Shown here in pieces: positions 5,577-11,248 of a stretch of 15,812 nt of DNA. Within the stretch, counting starts at the first letter, position 1. Every line of letters begins with the position of its first letter. The stretch covers positions 1 to 15,812 of the forward strand of contig CAUGFC010000037.1 of the NCBI GenBank assembly GCA_959598545.1. Reading direction: 5' to 3'. A program made the translations under genes and the position numbers. The notes under the pieces are model-generated. The model was not told the DNA's origin. It made no database searches and saw only the letters and a program-made list of their open reading frames with translations. This DNA comes from an uncultured Olsenella sp. (GTDB taxonomy: Bacteria > Actinomycetota > Coriobacteriia > Coriobacteriales > Atopobiaceae).

Positions 5577-6986
5577 ATGTCACAGCATCCTAACGCAAGG
5601 CTCACGCCCAGGGGGCGGGAGCTGCTCGCCTCCCGGGTCGCCGGGGGCGAGCGCGTGTCCGCCGTCGCCCGCCAGATGGGCGTGAGCAGGCAGACCGCGA
5701 GCAAGTGGCTCTCCCGCGCGCGGCGCGGCGAGCCGCTGTCCGACCGGCCGAGCAGGCCGCGCAGGCTCGCCAGGTCCACCCCTCCCGAGGTCGAGGAGGC
5801 GGTCTGCGAGGCGCGCTCGTCCATGCTCCTCCCCCCGCTCGCGCTCGCCGCCGTGACGGGCGTGCCGGCGAGGACGTGCGCGCGGATCGTCGCGAGGAGG
5901 GGGCTTCCGAGGCTCGCCGACGTCGACCGCGTCACGGGCGAGGCCCGTCGCCGCGGGCCCGTCACGCCCGTGCGCTACGAGCGCGAGAGGCCCGGCGAGC
6001 TCCTCCACGTGGACGTGAAGAAGGTCGCCCGCATCCCCGACGGCGGCGGGTGGAGGGCGCGCGGCGCCTCGGAGCTCGACCACGGCAGGGGCTCCGGCGG
6101 GCGGCGCGTGGCCTGCCTGCACGTCGCGGTCGACGACTTCTCCCGCGTGGCCTACGCCGAGCTCCTCCCCGACGAGCGCAGGGGCACCTGCTCGGCGTTC
6201 ATGGCACGGTGCCTTGCCTTCTTCGCCGGCCTCGGGGTCGCGGTCGAGCGGGTCATGACGGACAACGGGCCGGGGTACCGCAGCCGCGAGCTCAACGCCC
6301 TGCTCGCCGCCGAGGGCGTACGCCACATATACACCAGGCCGTACAGCCCGTGGCAGAACGGCAAGGTCGAGCGCATGAACCGGACGCTCGCGCAGGAGTG
6401 GCAGTACGGGCGGGCGTGGGACGGCGAGGCCGAGAGGGCGGACGCCCTCCCGGCCTACCTCGGGCACTACAATTGGAGCCGTCCGCACAGCGCGTGCGGG
6501 GGCCTGCCGCCCATGTCGCGCATCGTCGGCGTAAACAACCTATTGGCACACAACAGGCACCGCGGCCTTCGCGAGTGCATGACGAAGTACGCGAGCGTCT
6601 TCGCGAGCCCGCGCTACGGGCTCGTGGGGCTCGTCTCCTACACGTACTTCCTCGTCTACGAGCTTCTCTCGCCCTTCATCGAGCTCTTCGGGCTCGCCAC
6701 GATGGCGCTCGCCCTGGCGTTCGGCTTCATCAACGTGCCGTTCATGGTCATGTTCTTCCTCATCTACGCCCTGTTCGGCGCGACCATGTCGCTCACCGCG
6801 TTCATCTCCCGTGCTCAGACGCGCGACCTCACGCTCTCCGCGGCCGATGTGGCCCGGGCCGTGCTCCTCTCGGTCTTCGAGATCACCGTGCTGCGCTTCG
6901 TCCTCGACGTGACCCGCATGCGCGCGAGCCTCGTGCGCCGGGGCGCCCCGATGCACTGGGAGACCGTCACCCGCAAGAAGCTCTGA
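5577..6986 (+). CDS. IS481-family DDE transposase reading through into glycosyltransferase remnant
   Basis: The first 326 codons form a complete IS481-type transposase: an N-terminal helix-turn-helix (about residues 10-50, RVSAVARQMGVSRQTASKWL) and an rve/DDE core with Asp146 (HVDVKK), Asp229 (VMTDNGP) and Glu265 (NGKVERMNRTL), a D-35-E spacing. All catalytic residues are present. The frame has no stop inside the element. It crosses the right terminal repeat (VNNLLAHN) and continues for about 143 codons of glycosyltransferase sequence to TGA at 6986. In a normal insertion into CTAG the duplicated target would supply TAG in this frame; here that target copy is missing. The ATG at 5577 is preferred over a TTG at 5544. 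The 469-residue chimera, with several C-terminal membrane helices, may be inactive or mislocalised. Confidence 0.85.
   Translation: MSQHPNARLTPRGRELLASRVAGGERVSAVARQMGVSRQTASKWLSRARRGEPLSDRPSRPRRLARSTPPEVEEAVCEARSSMLLPPLALAAVTGVPARTCARIVARRGLPRLADVDRVTGEARRRGPVTPVRYERERPGELLHVDVKKVARIPDGGGWRARGASELDHGRGSGGRRVACLHVAVDDFSRVAYAELLPDERRGTCSAFMARCLAFFAGLGVAVERVMTDNGPGYRSRELNALLAAEGVRHIYTRPYSPWQNGKVERMNRTLAQEWQYGRAWDGEAERADALPAYLGHYNWSRPHSACGGLPPMSRIVGVNNLLAHNRHRGLRECMTKYASVFASPRYGLVGLVSYTYFLVYELLSPFIELFGLATMALALAFGFINVPFMVMFFLIYALFGATMSLTAFISRAQTRDLTLSAADVARAVLLSVFEITVLRFVLDVTRMRASLVRRGAPMHWETVTRKKL
6528..6555 (-). repeat. IS481 right terminal inverted repeat
   Basis: The repeat is the reverse complement of the left end at 24 of 28 positions. 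It is inside the transposase reading frame and is followed directly by GGCACCGC, with no target duplication. Confidence 0.88.
6557..6986 (+). pseudogene. C-terminal remnant of a membrane glycosyltransferase (GT2 type)
   Basis: About 143 codons from HRGLRECMTKYASVF to TRKKL look like the end of a processive family 2 glycosyltransferase: the amphipathic segment and YGLVGLVSYTYFLVYELLSP after the (Q/R)xxRW motif, then hydrophobic helices at about 6650-6720, 6720-6790 and 6850-6900. The catalytic domain with its DxD and QxxRW motifs is missing; the cut seems to fall at the Trp codon of that motif, since the retained piece begins HRGL. The fragment is fused in frame to the IS481 transposase. The GT2 assignment rests on my recognition of this C-terminal pattern, so an alternative polytopic membrane protein cannot be excluded. 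Confidence 0.62.
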
Positions 6987-6992
6987 CCCTGG

Positions 6993-7035
6993 GACACAGG
7001 GACGGAGGAGTTTGTCCCACCGGTGTCCCTGTGTC
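6993..7035. repeat. REP-like hairpin (GGACGGAG family, short copy)
   Basis: Arms GACACAGGGAC (6993-7003) and 7025-7035 are perfect 11-base complements. Between them lie GGAGGAG and TTTGTCCCACCGG. It shares GGGACGGAGG and TTTGTC-CACCGG with the larger element at 10154-10240. It follows the glycosyltransferase remnant and may terminate transcription. Confidence 0.7.
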
Positions 7036-7036
7036 A

Positions 7037-7477
7037 CATCGGGGCCTGCCCGTGCCTATGAGGGGGTACGCGTGCGACGGGGCGACGACCGACGTCTCGG
7101 AGGGCGACTCCGAGGCCTCCTCGGCCCTTCTCGGGATTGCCCGAGGGCGCCATAGGCTTCTGCTCGGGAGGCAATCGAGCCGAGTCTCCCGTGGGGCAGA
7201 TTCGAGAGCCCTCTGTGGCAGATGAGGCCTCCGTTGTGTGCGTCTGGGAGGGTGAATTGGGGAGGGACCCCGTACGCGTGACCGAATTCTGCGGCTTTAG
7301 TTGCGTGAAAGGGGCGCTAAATCCCTCCTGCCACACAATGGAGCCGTTATCTGACACACGCGGCTCTGTCTGACGCCTCGCGTCCCAGGGGCCCGTTCGG
7401 CTGACCACTGGGCAAGGCAAAGGGGCCCTTTAGGCAGGGCGCTTGCGGCGAGCGAGGCTGGCGCGCCGCCGGGCACC
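7037..7477. other. Gene-poor gap with stacked small hairpins
   Basis: No credible gene is seen. A 128-codon minus frame (7034-7420) and a 78-codon plus frame (7137-7373) overlap each other, lack domains and lack good ribosome binding sites. Three small stems follow one another: CGGAG/CTCCG (7098-7112), CCGAG/CTCGG (7110-7124, partly overlapping) and CTCGGG/CCCGAG (7130-7145). Another stem, GAGCCG/CGGCTC, lies at 7341-7366. Two similar TGTGGCAGAT/TGTGTCAGAT words face each other at about 7214 and 7348. A structured RNA or the relic of an element is possible. Confidence 0.4.
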
Positions 7478-7483
7478 TATAAT
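7478..7483 (+). promoter_or_regulatory. Consensus -10 box upstream of the GNAT/membrane gene
   Basis: TATAAT is a perfect -10 hexamer about 35 bases before the ATG at 7519. No good -35 hexamer is present at 16-18 bases upstream, so activator help is possible. The ribosome binding site GAGGGGG (7508-7514) follows, only four bases from the start. Confidence 0.5.
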
Positions 7484-7518
7484 GTCCTCGTTGCCGCGCG
7501 GCCGACCGAGGGGGTGCC

Positions 7519-9381
7519 ATGACGTATACCGTGCTCTATGGGGAGGACGTCGACGTCCCCTTCCTCGACCGCCTCGTGGCCGTGGACCACGCCTGCTACG
7601 AGCCCGCCTACTGGGGCGACCCCGCCAACACGGTCGCCCGCTACGAGCGGAACCGCCGCTCGTTCGTGTTCGTCGTCGACGACGAGAGCGGGCGCCTCGC
7701 CGGCTACGTCAACTTCTTCCCCTGCGAGCTGGGCCTCCACCAGGACAACGTCTCGCGCAGCCCCGTCATCCGTGACGACGACATCGCCCCCGACGAGGTC
7801 GCGCAGTACCGTACCGACGAGAACCACCTCTTCGTGCTCTCCATCGCCGTCCACCCCGCCTATCAGGACGGGGAGGTCATCCGGCTGCTCACCGACGGCT
7901 TCGTCGGCTACCTGCGGCGCCTGCGCGACGAGGGCCTGCCCGTCACGAGCGTCGTCGCCACCGCCGTCTCGGGCGACGGCACGAAGGTCCTGCGCAGCCT
8001 CCTGTTCCACGAGCTCCGTCACCTGGAGGACGGCAACACGGTCTTCGTCTGCGACGGCCCGCGGCTCGACCGCCTGCTCGCGGGAAGGGCCCACTTCGCG
8101 ACCTACCGCAGCGACCTCTGGCTGCTGCTCCCGCTCGCCGAGCACGAGGCGAACCTGCGTGTCGACAACCTGCTCGAGGACCGTGCCAGAGGCGTCCCCG
8201 CCGAGCCCGCCACCGCCGACGACCGCGCGCTCGCCGAGCACGTCATCTCGGAGCTCGTCGAGTACCTCTCCTACGAGTGCAGCAACGAGGTGGTGCGCGA
8301 CCTCGAGCTTGTCCACCTCGGGAGCTTCGACTTCCTCCACACCACCGACGACTACCCGGCGCGCGATGCCGGCGAGGAGATCGTCATGGGCACCGCGCGC
8401 GGGCACGCCGTCCTCGTCTGCCACCGCCGGACGCACATGTTCGTGCTCGCCGTGCTCCTTTCGGCGTATCCCTTCTCCGTCACGCAGATGGAGGACCAGG
8501 TCTCCTACGACTACCTCAAGATACGCAGCCCGGAGGGCCCCGACCGCTTCGTCTCCCTCTACGACTACCTGCTCGAGACGTTCGGACTGCACCGCTGCGG
8601 GCGCGCGAAGTGCGCGCTGTTCCTCTCGGAGCGCCCGGACAACGACCGCGAGCTGCAGGACATGCTCGCCGCCGAGACGTACGACAACTACGGGCGCGAG
8701 TACCGCATCGACAGCACCGAGGTCCGCGCGATGAGCCTCGACAACCGCGCGCAGTTCGACGACTACGAGCTCTACCTCTCGAGCAGGGCCGTCGTCTACG
8801 TGGCGAAAAGCTTCCGCGACCTCCCCATGGACCGCGTGAGCGACTTCGCGAACTACCTCTTCATCGTGGTGCTCGTCCTTTTTCAGAACACCGCGCTCGA
8901 GAAGGTCAACACGCGCGTGACGAGGGTCCTCGAGGCGAACCACGACATCTCGCCGAAGGCCAAGCTCGCGATCGACCGGGAGTACGGCAGGACGGTGCGC
9001 TTCTGGGAGACGCAGAACTTCAAGTACCTCTCGTCCCAGATCGAGGCCACCTGCCTGCGCGAGGCGTTTCTCAACCAGGAGCTGCATGACGTCTACACCG
9101 AGCACCAGGAGTACCTCGAGCACCTCGTCTCGGTGAAGAGCGCCATCGTCGAGGGGCGCACGGGCATGGTCATCAACGTGGCCGCCGTCATCCTCGCGAT
9201 CATCCAGCTGCAGCCCTTCTTCGCCGACCTCCTCCGGGACGTGTACGAGGGGCTCGGGATCGAGGCCACATACGCGGAGACCACCACGTACTGCGGCCTG
9301 TTCGGCGGGGTTGCCATTTACGTGCTCGTGGTTGTCATCAACCAGCGGCGTCGCCGGCACCAGCAGAGAAGCCGGATCTAG
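7519..9381 (+). CDS. GNAT-like domain fused to unknown region and CorA-like two-helix membrane end
   Basis: This 620-residue protein has no name I recognise. Residues 1-190 resemble a GNAT acetyltransferase: a conserved strand-helix with VLSIAVHPAYQDGEVIRLL (about 106-124) in the place of motif A, though the acetyl-CoA loop lacks the usual GxG/A. Residues 200-430 are an acidic, aromatic-rich region of unknown fold. A hydrophobic stretch (about 445-462, YLFIVVLVLFQNTAL) leads into a long, charged helical segment (465-545), then two membrane helices near 549-568 and 591-609 and a very basic tail (RRRRHQQRSR). That ending looks like CorA-type proteins, but no GMN motif is seen, so magnesium transport is unlikely. 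It is followed after 9 bases by a ThiT-like gene, implying one operon. An enzyme tethered to the inner membrane is inferred. Codon bias matches its neighbours. Confidence 0.85.
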   Translation: MTYTVLYGEDVDVPFLDRLVAVDHACYEPAYWGDPANTVARYERNRRSFVFVVDDESGRLAGYVNFFPCELGLHQDNVSRSPVIRDDDIAPDEVAQYRTDENHLFVLSIAVHPAYQDGEVIRLLTDGFVGYLRRLRDEGLPVTSVVATAVSGDGTKVLRSLLFHELRHLEDGNTVFVCDGPRLDRLLAGRAHFATYRSDLWLLLPLAEHEANLRVDNLLEDRARGVPAEPATADDRALAEHVISELVEYLSYECSNEVVRDLELVHLGSFDFLHTTDDYPARDAGEEIVMGTARGHAVLVCHRRTHMFVLAVLLSAYPFSVTQMEDQVSYDYLKIRSPEGPDRFVSLYDYLLETFGLHRCGRAKCALFLSERPDNDRELQDMLAAETYDNYGREYRIDSTEVRAMSLDNRAQFDDYELYLSSRAVVYVAKSFRDLPMDRVSDFANYLFIVVLVLFQNTALEKVNTRVTRVLEANHDISPKAKLAIDREYGRTVRFWETQNFKYLSSQIEATCLREAFLNQELHDVYTEHQEYLEHLVSVKSAIVEGRTGMVINVAAVILAIIQLQPFFADLLRDVYEGLGIEATYAETTTYCGLFGGVAIYVLVVVINQRRRRHQQRSRI

Positions 9382-9390
9382 GGGGTGCGC

Positions 9391-10140
9391 ATGGGAGGGC
9401 GAGGGTCCAAAGGGGGCGCGCGGGGCGACGGCCGCCGCGTCTATCGGCGTGAGCCGGGCGACTGGCTCTGGGCGAACCGCGCGTTCTGGACCGTCGCGCT
9501 TCTCGCCCTGTCCGCGCTGCTCTCGGCGTTTCGGTTCGTGACGCTTCCGCAGGGCGGCTCGGTCACGTTCCTGAGCCTGCTGCCGCTGTGGCTCGTCACG
9601 TACTTCTACGGCCCGCGCCATGGCTGCGTGGCCGGCGCGGTCTTCGGGTTCACCCGACTTGCGGTCATCTTCGGCGTGGGCGAGTGGGTGAACTTCTCGC
9701 CGGGCGCCATCGTGCTCGAGTACCCGGTCGCGTGCGGGGCCGTGGCGGTGGGAGGCCTGCTCCTGCGCGGGTTCGGGCCGAGGCGCGGCCGCGAGTGCGG
9801 TTGCGGGCGCGGGGCGGGGCGTGGAAGCGGCGCCCGTGACGAGGGCGAGGAAGACGATGACGTTAGGGGCGACGTGCTCGTCCTTCGTGTGGGCTACCTC
9901 GTCGGCGTGCTCGCGATGGGGGTGTGCTACGTCGTCTCGGCGCTGCTCTTCTACCCGCCCGAGGCCGAGGGCCTGCTTCCCAACCTCCTCGCGTGCGTCG
10001 CGTACGACATGAGCTACCTCCTCATCGAGGCGGTGCTCACCGAGCTGCTCCTGTTGCTGCCGCCCATGCTTGACGCCATACTCTACCTGCGCTTTGTTGC
10101 CACCACCGAGAAGGGCGACCCCACCCTCCGCTCGTTCTGA
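9391..10140 (+). CDS. thiT: ThiT-like ECF transporter S component (thiamine-type), with inserted loop
   Basis: The protein is a polytopic membrane protein with the thiamine S-component pattern: a helix ending RFVTLPQGGSVTFLSLLPLWL (about residues 40-63), YFYGPRHGCVAGAVFG, then W...SPGAIVLEYPVACGAVAVGGLLL (about 96-125), corresponding to the LLDYPLAFG region of ThiT. S components bind a vitamin and work with a shared EcfT/EcfA module, none of which is encoded here. At 249 residues it is longer than typical ThiT (about 180-200): a hydrophilic Gly/Arg- and Asp/Glu-rich insertion (about 125-160) separates two helix groups. GGGGG lies just upstream; GTG 9385 is an alternative start. No TPP riboswitch is visible upstream. 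Thiamine as substrate is inferred from motif likeness; another vitamin is possible. Confidence 0.68.
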   Translation: MGGRGSKGGARGDGRRVYRREPGDWLWANRAFWTVALLALSALLSAFRFVTLPQGGSVTFLSLLPLWLVTYFYGPRHGCVAGAVFGFTRLAVIFGVGEWVNFSPGAIVLEYPVACGAVAVGGLLLRGFGPRRGRECGCGRGAGRGSGARDEGEEDDDVRGDVLVLRVGYLVGVLAMGVCYVVSALLFYPPEAEGLLPNLLACVAYDMSYLLIEAVLTELLLLLPPMLDAILYLRFVATTEKGDPTLRSF

Positions 10141-10153
10141 CTCGCGAGCGGCA

Positions 10154-10240
10154 GGCGTGTGACAAAGTGACAAAGGGGACGGAGGCTTTTGTCACACCGG
10201 AGGCGTGTGACAAAAGCCTCCGTCCCCTCTGTCACACGCC
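10154..10240. repeat. Large REP-like inverted repeat (GGACGGAG family, long copy)
   Basis: The two halves are reverse complements over about 38 bases, running from GGCGTGTGAC (10154) to its complement GTCACACGCC (10231-10240). The left half has an 8-base internal duplication (AAAGTGAC) and there is one further mismatch. The centre is CACAC-CGGAGGC-GTGTG. It lies exactly between the convergent stops of the ThiT-like and CBS genes and is likely to stop transcription in both directions. Confidence 0.8.
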
Positions 10241-10260
10241 CCCGTCCTACGGGTTCGGCA

Positions 10261-10905
10261 TCACATTCCGGCTTGGTCGAGGAAGCGCCGCACGAGGTAG
10301 GTCGTGATCGCCGAGCGGGAGGCGATTCCCACCACCTGGCCGTCGGAGACCACGGGGATCTTCTTCACGCCCGACTCGCTAAGGAGCCGGCAGATGTCCT
10401 CGAACGAGGTGCTGACCGGGATGGTGACGGGGTGGTCGGACCCCACGTCGAGGGCCAGCTGGTCCATGATTGACGTCAGCCTCGCCTCGAACTTCGAGCC
10501 GCTCTCGCGGAGGCAGTCCAACAGGAGTGCGGGCGCCCCGACCGCCGGCACGTTGTGCCCCACGGACCTCAGGTAGCGCATGACGTCCCCGTCGCTCAGG
10601 TAGCCCACGACGGCGCCCTCGGGGGAGACGATGGGCGCTCCGCTGATCTTCCTCTCTGCGAAGTACGCGAGGGCCTCGCGGACGGTCGCGTTTGCAGGCA
10701 GCATGAAGACGTCGCGCTCCATGTACTTGGCGAGGGACGCCTCGTCGGCGGGCGCCTCGTCGGCAAGGGCGCGCTGACGCTGGTAGTAGCCCTCGGTGTA
10801 GGCGACGTAGATGACGCCGCGGTGGGCGACACCGGGCCCCGCAGAGCCATGTCGTGCTGTCAAATGTTCCTTACATGGTTGCTGATCTGCGTAAATGCAC
10901 TGCAA
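10261..10905 (-). CDS. CBS-domain pair protein, 5' end uncertain or eroded
   Basis: The frame encodes two CBS domains: the first at about residues 60-115 (DVFMLPANATVREALAYFAERKISGAPIVSPEGAVVGYLSDGD in short pieces) and the second at about 155-210 (PVTIPVSTSFEDICRLL, GVKKIPVVSDGQVVGIASRS). CBS pairs bind adenosine nucleotides and usually regulate an attached or partner protein. Upstream of VIYVAYTEGYYQRQR there is no ATG or GTG with a ribosome binding site; the longest frame needs a TTG at 10905 inside lower-GC DNA of foreign look. The true N-terminus may have been replaced when the adjoining region was inserted or rearranged. The gene is convergent with the ThiT-like gene. Its function is not known from context. 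Confidence 0.75.
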   Translation of the reverse strand: MQCIYADQQPCKEHLTARHGSAGPGVAHRGVIYVAYTEGYYQRQRALADEAPADEASLAKYMERDVFMLPANATVREALAYFAERKISGAPIVSPEGAVVGYLSDGDVMRYLRSVGHNVPAVGAPALLLDCLRESGSKFEARLTSIMDQLALDVGSDHPVTIPVSTSFEDICRLLSESGVKKIPVVSDGQVVGIASRSAITTYLVRRFLDQAGM

Positions 10906-10984
10906 CGCATTGAACGCCGAATTGGCTTAGCGTCGTGCCGTGAGCCAGGTTTACGGCTGATCTTGGAATGACCTGCCTTCAAAG

Positions 10985-11112
10985 CCGACTTCTGAATAGA
11001 TTTCTGGAGCGAAAAAGCTCTGCGCGGCCCGTTGGCGAAAGAAACCCCAGTTGAGACTCGTCGCACGGAGCCCCTTTGAGATATGTCGCGTAGAAAACTA
11101 TTCAGAAGTCGG
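10985..11112. repeat. 128-bp element bounded by perfect 15-bp inverted repeats
   Basis: CCGACTTCTGAATAG (10985-10999) is exactly the reverse complement of 11098-11112. The 98 bases inside include a small stem (GAGC/GCTC around 11007-11020) and no gene. Size and ends fit a MITE-like element or a structured RNA. No clear target duplication flanks it. Confidence 0.7.
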
Positions 11113-11136
11113 TCTAGAAGGCAGAAGTCCCTCTAG
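11103..11136. repeat. Pair of 15-bp direct repeats ending in CTAG
   Basis: CAGAAGTCGGTCTAG (11103-11117) and CAGAAGTCCCTCTAG (11122-11136) agree at 13 of 15 positions. The first copy overlaps the right end of the 128-bp inverted-repeat element, so an end sequence may have been duplicated by insertion or slippage. Confidence 0.6.
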
Positions 11137-11208
11137 TTACTGCGTCGAACTTCGTTGACTGCGCGCTTTTGGGCAAGGCAGTGGGCTAGCTACCACGTGC
11201 GCATCCGC

Positions 11209-11214
11209 TACAAT
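11209..11214 (+). promoter_or_regulatory. Candidate -10 box for prfC
   Basis: TACAAT lies 35 bases before the prfC ATG; no good -35 hexamer is seen. The strong ribosome binding site GGAGGAAA (11238-11245) follows. Confidence 0.4.
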
Positions 11215-11248
11215 AGCTGGGCTCAAACGTCTGCAACGGAGGAAACGC

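Larger units (their letters stand above)
5476..6555 (+). mobile_element. IS481-family insertion sequence, about 1080 bp
   Basis: The element is bounded by 28-bp terminal inverted repeats at 5476-5503 and 6528-6555, identical at 24 of 28 positions and starting TGTT. It holds one DDE transposase gene. The left flank reads ACTAGC, matching the NCTAGN target known for IS481, but no CTAG and no direct repeat follows the right end, where a glycosyltransferase fragment begins. The original right flank has therefore been lost, by an adjacent deletion or by recombination between two copies. Confidence 0.88.
10906..11208. other. Lower-GC intergenic region with repeats
   Basis: The stretch between the CBS gene and prfC is visibly less GC-rich than all surrounding genes and holds no convincing gene. 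A 68-codon minus frame (10860-11066, MRRVSTGVSF) covers half of it but has no domain and ends inside the CBS gene. It contains a 128-bp inverted-repeat element and a pair of direct repeats, listed separately. Confidence 0.5.

Noticed and set aside
7034..7420. A 128-codon minus-strand gene in the gap
   Set aside because: No domain, no good ribosome binding site, and the start overlaps a terminator-like GC palindrome; kept only as part of the unexplained gap.
7037..7518. TPP riboswitch controlling the ThiT-like operon
   Set aside because: I looked for the conserved CUGAGA and ACC-UGAUCUGG-like words of the THI box and found none.
7519..9381. Magnesium transporter CorA
   Set aside because: Only the two-helix ending is CorA-like; there is no GMN motif and the N-terminal part is GNAT-like.
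7477..10173. A minus-strand open frame of 898 codons opposite the GNAT/membrane and ThiT-like genes
   Set aside because: It is rich in Arg, Ala, Val, Glu and His in the way expected for the complement of a GC-rich gene, has no domain, and the opposite strand has clear proteins and ribosome binding sites.
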